From positions 37,836,150 through 37,900,149 of the forward strand of contig CM051514.1 of NCBI GenBank assembly GCA_028015205.1: a DNA stretch of 64,000 nt, in the 5' to 3' direction. A model generated the notes under the pieces. That model ran no database searches, was not told where the DNA came from, and saw nothing but the letters and a program-made list of their open reading frames with translations. The translations under genes and the position numbers were made by a program. Shown piece after piece: positions 1 through 11,570 of the stretch; within the stretch, counting starts at the first letter, position 1; each line of letters opens with the position of its first letter. The stretch comes from Mytilisepta virgata. Its lineage: Eukaryota > Mollusca > Bivalvia > Mytilida > Mytilidae.

Positions 1-270
1 TTTCCCCTTTTTTCATGGTCTCTTAATGTTTCCCTTCAGTTCTTCCAATGGTTTGTTTTACTGATAAATGTGAAATCCTCAGGTGTACATCCTTTATGTT
101 TAACTAGTATATCTAAGTGACAGAATAGAATAAATACAAGGTTGCATGCAGACAGCTATGTAGAAATCCGAGTGACAATAAAAAGCGATAACGACTAAGA
201 TAAAGACAAAATTATTGGCAATTATGTATTTTAAAAATAATCTAAAGCCTTAAACACAGAGATTTTATAT

Positions 271-322
271 GGTCGGGTTGTTGTCTCTTTGACACATTCC
301 CCGTTTCCATTCTCTATTCTAT
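271..322. repeat. Dispersed repeat tail
   Basis: A block with GTCGGGTTGTTGTCTC followed by TTGACACATTCCCCGTTTCC recurs at about 11193-11247, and both occurrences recur in copy B (30149-30197 and 41115-41165). It is likely the 3' tail of a retroelement. Confidence 0.5.
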
Positions 323-650
323 AATGGTTAAAATTGCATGTAAATGATCACCGTTTCATAACTGTCACTACATTTTATGTACTTTCCCTTATGTGATTCA
401 TAATTCCGGTACTGAAATACTTTTTCCATCATAAAAATCAAAATAATAAAAGAATATACATAATAATAATACAAATAAAACTTTACGTGTAGCTTAAAAA
501 AATGGCTATTGTTGACAGTAATTTACTTATCAAACGACGTGTCATTTGTAACATATTTTAGAAAAAGAAAGATAGTCAACACTTTTCATTTGATAAAAGA
601 AGAAAAATATAAGAATATAATCGTCGTAAGTGAATGTGTTGCTTTTTCAG

Positions 651-728
651 GGTTTAACAAAAAGATATTTTTTGATAAAAAAAATAGTCACCATGAAAAG
701 CATGATGAGAAGTAATAAAAGAAGTCAG
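651..728 (+). other. First coding exon of galactosyltransferase A with upstream splice acceptor
   Basis: A pyrimidine-rich acceptor ending TTTTTCAG stands at 643-650, so this exon probably begins at 651 with a 5'UTR segment spliced from a further upstream exon that I cannot locate. The ATG at 693 is preceded by GTCACC. The donor GTGAGG follows at 729. The same arrangement is kept in copy B around 30569-30604. Confidence 0.6.
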
Positions 729-3700
729 GTGAGGTTATATTGTAAAGAAATAAATCAAAACAATTTCATCATACATGTAAATAGATATGATAAGTGCAAT
801 AGGAAATATTCATTTATGTATAGTTAAAACCGCAGTACACCCGTGTATTTTTTTGGATATGAATAACATTAATTTTAGAGGCACAGACAGACGTGTATTG
901 AAATTACAATAAGCATCGATTGTAAAGTCAGACTTTTTGTGCTTTGCTCTAGAAAATTATTTTTCTGTTTGACGCAATGTAAAGCTTCATATGCGGAGCA
1001 AGAACTGCTAACCCTTAGGGAGCACCTGAATTCCCTCCTGGTTTTTATAGGAGTTCGTGTTGTTCATTGTTTTTTTAGTTTTCAGTGTTTATTTGTTGTG
1101 CTTGTGGTTGTTTTTGTCTTCCCAGGTTTGTCTGTCTAATGGATTGCAGTTTTTTTTTTGTGTTTGCTCTTTAGGTATATTTGTCCTCTTTATTACATGC
1201 ACTTCAATATTTATCATATTCTTTGAATATATTTTGGTTCGTGGACTGAGACTGATATGCTTTGCATGGTTATAATCATGATAATTGCACATACAACCAC
1301 TGTTCTCATTAATTTTTTAATTCATTTTGACATGTATATCTATGTATAAAATTGATAATGCTTTTCTGTTTTCTTCCTGGATGGAATGTCAGAAAGCATT
1401 GCAAATGGTCAAGTACTGGGTAACAACTCCTATTTTGTATTTAATGAAGTTGATTTTACCAAACAATCTCCAGCAAAGAAACTGCCCAATCTCAAACTCA
1501 TACCAGTTGTTTTATTTCGCTAAAGGTAGACAATGTTAGAAAGCCTTCATCTTTAAAAAAAAAAATGTATCAAAACTGATATACCAATGTCTGATAAATA
1601 ATTTATACTTAAGCGATCTGATTTTGTGCCGTTTTATTCTAAATGTCTCGTTCAATTTAAAAGCTGAAGTTAAGTTTTTACACAATATATTATCAAACTC
1701 AACATTTATTCTGCAAGCAATGCATTTGGGTAAAACTATATACCTAATTCATATATTTTGCAGCACCTTATTGATAAAAGTTTTAAACTAAAGTTCTCTA
1801 AGTTTTTAAACGCGTTCACCATCAAACATAAAAAAACACTATGTTAGAAAAAACATCATTTTCCAATGCATATTTATAAAACCAAATACAAGATAAGTAC
1901 ATGAACGTGTTTATATACTTTTTTTTACACATCTATATCTTTTTTTTCCAGATTTTTAGGTTCCAGTTCAGACATCTCTGTTTCACATTGCTCTTGTGTT
2001 ACCTGCTTTCCGTTGGCACCATCTACTTTGTCAATAATCATTTTAATGGAATTTTATCACGTGTCGACAAGTTGCTTAGAAATTATAACATACGTGGAGT
2101 ATTCATGATTGAAAAAAAGAAAAAGAATGAAAATAGTTCTGAGCTGGAAAAAGCTTTAAGAGTATACCTAAATTTCACTCACGATACCAACGCCTGCCAT
2201 TGGCCTCCAACAGATTTATGTGTGTATTTACTGATATGTCATTTAAACTTTAGACATCCAAGAAATTATGCTAATTGGTCAATACAATTTATAGAATTGG
2301 TTTGAATTGTACTATTAACTACATATAAAATGTATCACAAAATACCGAATAAAGTTGATGCACTGTATGGCCATTTCATTGACTGACAGTAATAACTACA
2401 AGCAGCCGTCTAATCACAGAGAAGAAAATGTGTTTTGCATAATAAGATAAATTCTGAGAAAAGTGAATTTTTACGCATGATTAGCTACCACAGTTCAATC
2501 GTATACTGTCCATTTGCTGTTCAGCGGATAAAGCCAAACAACTGGAAGGGGAATAATCTTTCTACACTAGTAAATTTGCAGTCATGCTCAATTTAATTCA
2601 ACGTCAAACACTTTGCCACCAGTTACGATTCGGCATTATGATGATCAAGAACAGTAAATATTATCAGACAAATGCGCGTCCTTAGACCACTCGTTCACCA
2701 AATGTCTCCTTATTTAAATAACTAATGATCTTTAGATGCATGCAACACTCGTTAGCACAACTTATATGTTATAGTTGTTTTTTATGAAAAGCAGAAATTT
2801 TTTTTCAGTTGGACGACAAAAACTAAACAAAAGTATGTTTTCGTTTGAGATGTTAGAGAAGAGGTATAGCTTCATGGAATATGGACATTACACTCCAAAA
2901 TGTAAACCTTATCAGAAAGTGGCTTTAATTGTACCTTACAGAAACAGGGAACCACAGTTAAAAGCTTTTATCAATAATGTGCTGCCAAGGATAAATCGAC
3001 AACAACAAGAATTTGGTATATATCTTGTAGAGCAGGTAATGTTTACATTTGACGTATACCAATCTGTCAACATAACTACATAGACAAAGTCTGCGTTTAG
3101 AACTTATTACGACAATACGGTGTTAAACAACAGTAAATCAATCAATCATTAATGACTATACCTACATGGTTACATGTAATTAGTGGATATGTGCCCATAA
3201 GGTTCATAATTCTTTTTCATAAAAGACCCTTTAAGGTTTTCAACAATGAGTCAAAGGATCACAAGATCGGAATGGCATATAGGGTCGACTTCAAGCAGTA
3301 CGTCTAAATAACAATTCGGAAAATAAATACATCAATATTTTTTCTCTCTCAATATATTTCACATAACATAAAACGTTTTCATTTTCTTCTTAACACAAAC
3401 AAAATGTTTCAATGTTCACGTTACAGTATTGATAAATGAACCACTGTCATTGGTTTTGTTCTCAAGATATCTGAAACGGAAATACCATAAAAGACGCATC
3501 AAATTTACTCAATACACCAATTACACTTTATCTAAACCGGAGGTAAAAAACAGGATTAATGAATTGTACAATTTTGATAATCAGATCAACGATGATGTTT
3601 ATCATCTTTTCATTATGTATTTTCTTTTCTATTGAGAAAAAAATCACTTCGATATTAATCTAACAATGTTGATGTCTAGTTTAAACCCCCTCCTTAAGGT

Positions 3701-6700
3701 CATGAATAAATTTACTGAAAACTTAAATCGAAAAAAGCAATATCACATCACGGTCAAATTTTGACTTAATACTTGACAGACATATGATTCACGTGCAGTG
3801 GTTTAATAAAAGAATGACAGTTTGCGGGCAAGAAAAAAAAATATTGATAGGTTTTAAGCTTGTCTGATGAGTCTTAGGCATCTTGTGCATAAAAATTGGT
3901 ATCATAGAATTTACTGCAAGATTATCGTACATTAATTTACAATGCAATAGCTTACTACAATTCAGAGCTAACAAACTTTTATTTAATATTGCCTTGCTTT
4001 GTCTAAAATCTCTTATATATTCTTTTTGAGACAAACACCAAAATGACAAATGTCCATTTTATTAATCACCGTTACATGTAATGTACTTATCATTCAAGAA
4101 AAAAGAAATTTGTTTAAGGCCGATAGTTATCCGTTTAACAGAGGAATGCTCACCAATATTGGATACCAGCTTGCTATGGAAGACTATAGGTATGATTGTA
4201 TTATTGTCCATGATGTTGATCTGTTACCGGAAGACGACAGAAACTTGTATTTTTGTAGCAATAAATCAGTGAACCACATGGCTGGTAGAATGGAACGCCA
4301 TAAGTACAGGTAAGAACAAATCTTTATTCCTACTACTTCTACGTGTCTAGCTGAAAGCCTATACTTATGGACACGGTTTGATAGTGTGTTGGAACAAGCC
4401 ATAAAGCTGCTGTTTTAAATTTTGAATAAAGCTCATTTCTCTTAAAACAGGTTTATTTTACTTGTAAAAAAGACAGTGACTAAGTTGTGCGCAGTTTTCC
4501 AAGGAAAGGTAAAACGGCAGAAATAATTATGCAGAAACTCTAAGATATCGCTATCTGACCTTCTGCGATCCCCACCTACCAAGACAAACACTAAATGAAC
4601 AAGTGTGTAGGACCAAAAAATAATACAACAAAATTAATAACCACAAAGCTTAATATATAAAGAAAGACAACCACTTAAAATTCACTGTCATATCTTGCAA
4701 TTGGGGCATACACACTTACAATGCAGACTGCAAGTGAAATCTTGAACTCAGTACAGTTTCTATCTAATTTAGATTAAAGAAAAATTAAACATCATTTAAA
4801 AAATCATGTCTAACTAATCAGCATTCCTCACATCCAAACAAAAATGTAAGAAGAAACAACAACGAAAATGATGTACATAGACTCAGCTTCAAACGAAACA
4901 TTATGTAAAAAAAAGAAAAAAAAGTTAAAACAAAACCTCATCAGATGTTAGAATCTTGCTTTAGGTTAAATTATTTAGTTTTTAACTCTTTTGTCATTTT
5001 ATAACAGAACATTTTTTGGATTGTGTAAGTATCACTTTCACACCAGAATCCACATGTTAGCAGCTGACCTGGTGATATTGACTCTTGAGACTCAATGGTA
5101 ACAACTGACTTTCATGTGTTATATGTGCACATTTCAACAAACCAGCACTCAAAGCTGAAAATGTTGAAAGCCGAAAAAATAAGCAAAATGTCATACAACA
5201 TAACAAAATTTCATATTACCAAATACGTTAAACCTATATATATATTTATCAATTACGGACTTTGAATCGGGTCAATACAATATATATGGACCTGGTAGAA
5301 TGATATCGACCGAGATCGATATCAACCTAACAGGTCTATTTATAATGTGTTGGCCGAATTAAAAGTCTTTAATTGTTATACTAAATATGCACTATCTGTT
5401 TTCAAAAAACCTCCTCAGCACTTTCAAACAAGAATATGTCAAATGAGCATTTTGATAGTTATCCACGTAGACAATGAAATATAACGTGAAACAGATTTAA
5501 TCAAATAAAATGGAAAAACTCTACATTTTGAATCCGGATCTAATGTTAGTAATATGGAGTCAATGTGCTTTTACAAGAGGTCAATACATGAAATATCCTG
5601 GTACATGTAATCATGTGACAAAACTAACCAATGAGAAAACATGTAATAAGTAAATATATAGCTATGCTGGAGGAGGAGGAATAAATTAACCAATTTTTTT
5701 ACAATACATCTGCAAACGAATATCTAAACAATAAGATTTAAAAAGAACATGATTATTGTAAAAAAATCTCGGTATTCCATTTTTAAACAGTTTACCATAT
5801 CCAGGGTTCGCTGGTGGAATAACCTCAATGACTACTGAACAGTTCAGGAAAAGTAATGGATTTTCAAACACATTCTTTGGTTGGGGTGGAGAGGATGACA
5901 ATTTTAAAACAAGGTACAAAGCTCTACATGTATAGCATGTTTTCTTGATCTGTAAAATGTATACTATGTGCTCCTAATGCTTCATAAACTTATTTCCTGG
6001 TAAAAAAAATTGTGGCTTTGATAAAATAATACACATTTCAAAAAAAAAAGAAAAGCCAGATTCTGAAATATAACATGTTTTAAATTGTTGGAAGCAAAAT
6101 GTTCAAGCGTTCATTTCTATAGAGTGAATTCATAACACCGAAAATTTACTCTCGTTAAAAGTTACGGAAAAAGACGCAGTTAACGTTTTTATTGAAAAAA
6201 ACACTTTTTTTATTTCATCATTTTTTTCTATAAACAAGACAGTTTATGCAATTGTATAGAACCTGTACTGGGGCATAAAATTGTATTTAAATTAGATATT
6301 TAAATAGTGTATAATGTATTAGTGTTCGTTCATTCTTTGTGCATGTAATTATGTAGGTTGAACAATGCTGGGTTCCTCATCAGAAGACCTTTGGAGATAT
6401 TTTCTCATTGTGGAGACATTGAACACGAAAAGGCTAAACCTGGCAAACATAGGTAATTTAAAGTAATCTACTAATTTGCAGTGTAATGTTTGTAGATGTA
6501 TGTTTATTGTGACATTATTTTTCTTTATAACATTATAGAAAATTGTATGAAGATAACAGAGCATGGTGGGAAAATGTTCCAAACAAATAAAACATTTTAA
6601 TAGTTTGAAAACGTTTCGTTTTCTGATATTGCATGATAGGTTAGGTTACTTAACATTGGCCTACGCCGTTACAGCGAAAAAAAAAATCCGTTCTTCACCC

Positions 6701-8116
6701 GGTTGTTTGAACAAGGGTTAAATTTAACCATTGGTTAAAAGTAGTGCGTTTCTTTACAATTTTACCGTCGGTTAAATTTAACGATGGGTTAAATATGTTG
6801 AACAACTGGGCCCTGTGGGTCACGAAGATTCATTTCCTACACATGACAAATGATTCTTGGAGTACAAGAACATATGATAGCTTTTCTAATAATGTCTCAT
6901 AACCGAAACGTATCTTAATTAACACAAGTGAAATGAAAGTTTTATTGTATTAGGTATAAAGTTATGCGAAAGGCAAAGGAAATGTGGAAATTTGAAGGAT
7001 TGAACAGTTTGCGATACCAGCTACTAAAAACGGAAAAGAAAAAATTGTATATTTGGATCTATGTGAAAATAGATAAGGTGAGTTACCATGCACAGTATAC
7101 AGCACGTGTAACTGTTTCTTTTCTGAACAAAACGTTTAAATCTTGCATTGGTGATAATGTTTACCATATATTAAAAGCATTCAAGCAAACCATTTGTTGT
7201 AAAATTTACGACGTTTTAGATTAATGAACTTCCAACCTCCTTTTAAAACAGACTGGGGCACTTTGAATTTGTACTTGCCTGTCAGTTCTTAAGAACTTTA
7301 AAATACTCTATTCCGAAAAGGATACATTGTTCCCATCAATATCTACTCTTCTCTTGGATAAATACATGTAAAACATGTGTACATTTATATTTCTTTTGAT
7401 ATTTCAGAATGTATTTAATATATTCTGGGGCCTCGGTGGCCGAGTGGTCTAGGTAGTTCGTCATGACTACTAATGATCACTAGCCTGTCAACGCTGGGGT
7501 TGTGAGTTCGAATCTCACCTGTGGCGGGGTGTGTTCGACTCCGACCTTAATTGACAAGGATTGCCAATTTTCCTACCGAAGGTCGGTGGTTCACTCCGGG
7601 TACTCCGGCTTCCTCCACCAATAAAAACTGGCCGCCGCGAAATGGCCAAATGTGCTGAAAACGGCGTTAAACCCCAACTAAACAAACAAACAATAATATA
7701 TTCATGAATAGTTCTTATTGAAGCTGAATAAATCATTATTGTCTTCCCTCATTTCATAATGAGTATTCTGTCAAAGATACAAAGACAATAACAGTCATTA
7801 CTCCAATAAAAGACCGCCCGGTTTCAGTTAAAATAAAATGGTACACGAAGTGAAGCATGGAAGTTGTCATGGTCGAAAATAATTTAGAAGTGGTAAAGAG
7901 TGATAAGTACCCACTTCCACGGAATCCATCTTCTGTATCCAATGTACATGTATATGTACATATTTATTGTGACAGTTTCAGAAAAATCTCATAATTGAGA
8001 GTTAATTTATCTCGCGTGTCCGTTGAAGAAACCAAAAAGAACATGTAATTACCTAACTTACTTTTTTACTTTTTCAGAGTGTTGTTGGTAATCTTGAAGA
8101 AGTTAAACTTGCTTGA
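693..8116 (+). CDS. Beta-1,4-galactosyltransferase family enzyme, copy A (8 coding exons, 367 aa)
   Basis: Type II Golgi glycosyltransferase expected to transfer Gal or GalNAc from a UDP-sugar in beta-1,4 linkage. Coding exons: 693-728, 1952-2219, 2809-3035, 4119-4309, 5791-5913, 6357-6452, 6954-7077, 8078-8116; all introns are GT-AG, phases agree, and the sum is 1104 nt ending in TGA. Residues 1-20 are basic and cytosolic, about 21-39 a membrane anchor, then a stem. Seen motifs: VALIVPYRNRE, the FNRG block (183-186), the HDVD metal site (D209-x-D211), LPYPGFAGG (242-250), GWGGEDD (271-277) and a downstream His (H305) matching the family's metal-binding His. NxS/T sites occur in the stem. The start was chosen because MKSMMRSNKRSQ has a good context and splices in phase onto the anchor exon. 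Length fits the family. The 289-equivalent position is Phe (F247), so Gal versus GalNAc donor use is open. Confidence 0.93.
1010..1245 (+). repeat. LINE-like 3' tail fragment in intron 1 of galactosyltransferase A
   Basis: The stretch around 1074-1190 (TTTTAGTTTTCAGTGTTTATT, GTCTTCCCAGGTTTGTC, TAATGGATTGCAG) matches 19729-19845 downstream of a coding remnant, and more weakly 22220-22300. The frames through it (939-1139, 1057-1275) are therefore repeat-derived, not genes. Confidence 0.5.
6698..6810. repeat. Small palindromic element (MITE-like) in intron 6, copy A
   Basis: The ends are inverted repeats: CCCGGTTGTTTGAACA on the left and its near complement ending TGTTGAACAACTGGG on the right. 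Internally GGTTAAATTTAACC-type palindromes repeat. Length is about 113 bp. It is also present in copy B (36442-36554), so it predates the duplication. Confidence 0.55.
7427..7692 (+). repeat. tRNA-derived SINE (family 1), copy A
   Basis: The head has a pol III A box (TGGCCGAGTGG) and B box (GTTCGAATC) with a long variable-arm-like spacing, as in Ser/Leu-type tRNAs. A non-tRNA body of about 150 bp follows, ending in an AAACAAACAAAC tail. A second member of the family lies 1.2 kb downstream. It sits in the last intron of the galactosyltransferase gene. The minus-strand open frame through it (7515-7736) is not a gene. Confidence 0.8.
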
Positions 8117-8125
8117 TACAGCAGT

Positions 8126-8131
8126 AATAAA
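8126..8131 (+). terminator. Polyadenylation signal of galactosyltransferase A
   Basis: AATAAA lies 10 bases after the TGA of the last exon and is kept in copy B at 37857-37862. Its closeness to the stop codon means it may or may not be the signal used. Confidence 0.4.
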
Positions 8132-8661
8132 TTAATGGACTAAAGCGTCATACTTGCCGACATGCTACTGTACTAGTGTTTTAACAGTACAGATAGTACT
8201 TTGTGTTATACCGAAGTCATCTATTCACAATTTAAATTTTATAATTTCAAGTTGTATTGTACATGATATGTAAACATGAAGATCTAGCTGAATTTGTTTT
8301 TTTTTTTTTTTTTTTTAATTTTATGTACATATATGCTACTTTAACCGAAATTGTTTTTATTAGTACATTGTACATGGACTATAGGGACAGCAAATTTGTT
8401 GATGCATGTTATGTGCACATTTCGATAAGAATATCTCGTAACCAGTTGTCATGCTTCAAGAAATACCTCAAGAAAATAGAAATTTCGAAGTGTAAAAAAA
8501 TAGATGTTTATACTTAAAGAAATCAAAGAGTCATAAAAACAACAACGCCAGAGCGATACTCCCAAGATTTCAAACATTTTTGTTTTTTCTTAAATGCGAA
8601 AATACCTAGGATTGCATTCGAAAAGCAAAGACGAGAAATATGAAGATACCATGGATGATGT

Positions 8662-8920
8662 GGCGCCCCGGTGGCCGAGTGGTCTAGGTAGTTCGTCATG
8701 ACTACTAATGATCACTAGCCTGTCAACACTGAAGTTGTGAGTTTGAATCTGTGGTGGGATGAGTTCGACTCCGATCTTAATTGATAAGGATTGCCAATTT
8801 TCCTACCGTAGGTTACTGGTTCTCTCCAGGTACTCCGGCGTCCTCCACCAATAAAAACTGGCCGCCGCGAAATACCCAAATGTGCTGAAAACGACGTAAA
8901 CACCCACTAAACAAACGAAA
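8662..8920 (+). repeat. tRNA-derived SINE (family 1), second member, copy A
   Basis: Same head and body as the element at 7427-7692, with a degraded B box region (a short deletion after GTTTGAATC) and the tail ACTAAACAAACGAAA. It is also present in copy B at 38398-38656. The long shared stretch with the first member (from the A box through the middle of the body) shows one subfamily. Confidence 0.78.
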
Positions 8921-11570
8921 TATACAAACCAGGTATGATGATCATCAGTATGTAAAGCTAGAAATGAAATTAATTTTCTAGTACTCTTTCGGATGATTTG
9001 TTTACATTTTTCTTGTTTGGAAATTTTGAATTGTAATCTGCTGAATAAATACCGAATCGATAGGACAGTAGTGAAAACCCATAAGACGAAGACAAGTTAA
9101 TGGGAACAGTAATAGAATAAAAAAATAATGTAACCGAAATAATAAAAAACAAAATAAAACGCTTATAACATACCAAATAAAACGTAACAGGACAATACTA
9201 AAACACAAGGAATGTGAACTCCTATTTAATATTGTACATGCACCCGTTTTTGTTTTTTAATGATGACATAAAATTGTTTTATGACTCCATGTGGCAGAAA
9301 AGCAGTTAACGGACATTTTAAATTGGATAATAATTATGTTTTGAATCCTCTAGAGATGATCAATCTACAAGATTACAATACATGGACTGCATATTCCAAA
9401 CATTTATCATGTTTGAAGTATTCAAATTGTTATGCAGTTTACCGTTATAGTTGAACGGGATTTGAAATTTTTGTTTTAATATGAATTCCAATGAAAAAAA
9501 GATACTGGTAAACAAATAAATGTATATAAGAAGCAAAGTAAAATCACTGAAGATAATAAAACTAAAACGTATTGATCGAAAAGATTGAAAGTCATCCGCG
9601 TGTCGCTGTACATTATAGTAGGATCAATGAAAGAGTGGCGGTATTTAAAATGCTACTGTTTATGGTTCAGTTGAATTGTGTAAATAACTATAATTAAATA
9701 TCTTGTGTATTTAATGTAAACATATATGTGTACATGGAAGGGTGTGTAACGTTTTTATTATATTATTAGGTATGTCTAACAACTTTATTGTTAAATTCTC
9801 GGTGAGATAGAGACAAATTCATTATACATAATTTGAAATTAATATCCAATTGAAATCTAAAGAAAAAAATATCCTCTGACATTGATCAAGATTTGTATTT
9901 TGTATCATGCCTTTATACAGTCAACAGTAAAACATACAAGTTTATATATACATGTATGAAGTCGTGTGCGAGGTGAAAAAAATTATTTGCAAGATGAATT
10001 ATAACTGTCCATACATGTTTTAATTTTTATGTTTTGATATTGAAAAGACGTTAATATTATTTAAACGATTATCTATTATTTTTGTTGTTGTTGTCTTAAG
10101 AGGTCGTTTTGCACCTTCAACATGGTATAAAACATTCGATATTCTGCAATATACATGGCCCAGTACATCTATAAAAAGACGTCCTAAGTTCAAACATGTT
10201 TGCTATTAGGTTTTGGTAGTGTAACGTCAGCATTTTATTCTCGCGCGTATATGTGCTTTGAATAACTTTCTCTTTTTTGCCTTCATCATATTGCAATTTT
10301 CAAAATTTAATATTCGTAAAAACTTCAATATCGAGGTTACAAGGTGCTCATTTGGATTAACAATCATTAGGAACGCTCGGACGTGTTTGCCTGAAAGCCT
10401 GAAATATAAAAGCGTAATCAATTATCAAAAAACTTGTTTTGATTTCGTTTACTGTGGTTTAACACCACTTTTATAGCATTTGAATATTTTATGAAGGTCG
10501 GTTATAATTGGTTGTAAAATTCAGCGTACTCGAAAGAACCATCGAAACTGGCCAGTCGAAAACACACTTCACTACGAATTTGATTCGTGTTCAGAACCTA
10601 TAGGTTCACATGCTAGTTTTCATTAACAGTTATAAAACACGTAGACGATGGACCTATAGGATAACACAAACGTAATAAACTTTTCTTTGAGGATTTTAAA
10701 CGTTACCTATAAGAAAATTATAGGATTAATAGTTAAGTATACGGTGTAAATGATATTTTGGAGACCAGCTGTGTGCAATATTCACATGTATATTGATACA
10801 TGAACCAGCTAAAACATATATTATGTACATATATAGAGCGGTTTTAAGGAGTTGTAAAGTACATTCTACATGTACATTCATGACTTAAAACAATTAATTA
10901 AATGCAAGTATAATTAATATTAAATTATCCTGAAGGAATTTAATCCAACTGTTTATAGTGTAAAGTTCGTGAACTGCAAGCAGAAGTATTTGAATTTCGG
11001 TCACTGGGGAAGCTATGGCTATTGTGAGCTACATATAGCAAGCCACGGTATCGCTCAATGGTACATTGTACATACATGTACATGTACATTGTATGTTTAC
11101 ATTATTACACGCATATCAGGACAAGAAAGTTTAAGTTATATGAATATGAACCATGCTTGAAGACCCATTGGTAGCCTTGAGCTGTTTTGTGCTCTTTTGT
11201 CGGGTCTTGTCTCATTGACACATTCCCCGTTTCCATTTTCTATTCTATCTGCACTAGCCAGAAACGCTAAGCCGGGTTGTTAACGTTCTAGTTCACGAGG
11301 TAACAGTCAAAAGGAAGGCATTCAGCCTTGATAGATTATATAAATTCCCAGCCGGGTCTTTGTTCCTACTTTTAGATGCCGCATGCTTGGTGGAAAATGA
11401 AGAAATATCAATTTTAAAATCTTTGATTTGATCCAGACGCACACAAGGAGAGCATGCTACATTGACCACGAGACCACCGACGCAGTTGTTTTAAATAACA
11501 AACCTAACGACATTTATTTATATGGTAGTGATAATTTTACTATTTTTTCTGCAGGTGTACTGTAAATGGA
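8921..11570. other. Intergenic region, copy A
   Basis: AT-rich spacer between the galactosyltransferase and methyltransferase genes. I see no coding exon. It contains a degraded family-2 SINE (11101-11490). Copies A and B diverge here by many small indels, more than in the exons. Upstream exons of the methyltransferase, if any, would be non-coding and cannot be located by eye. Confidence 0.5.
11101..11490 (-). repeat. Degraded tRNA-derived SINE (family 2) with nested insert, copy A
   Basis: Shares with the elements at 15711-16045 and 27994-28349 the blocks GCATATCAGGAC, GCTGAGCCGG-like, CTTTTAGATGCCGCATGC and the terminal CCACGAGACCACCGA, which is the complement of a tRNA-like A-box region. 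About 11165-11250 is a foreign insert carrying a common mussel-type tail (TTGACACATTCCCCGTTTCC). The intact counterpart in copy B spans about 40990-41407. Confidence 0.6.

Noticed and set aside
939..1275. Cys/Phe/Val-rich frames in intron 1 of galactosyltransferase A, repeated in copy B
   Set aside because: They come from a LINE-like 3' tail also found at 19729-19845.
3789..4049. Minus frame 86 aa in intron 3, also in copy B
   Set aside because: Lies in an intron, is shortened by indels in copy B and has no motif.
7427..7500. Possible tRNA gene (A and B boxes present)
   Set aside because: The same head is followed by a repeated non-tRNA body and tail in a second locus, so it is a SINE.
7515..7736. 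Minus frames at 7515-7736, 8715-8903 and 38451-38639
   Set aside because: They lie within SINE bodies and are similar to one another only because the repeats are.
8295..8318. Long T tract differing between copies (also 38027-38052)
   Set aside because: Ordinary homopolymer length variation.
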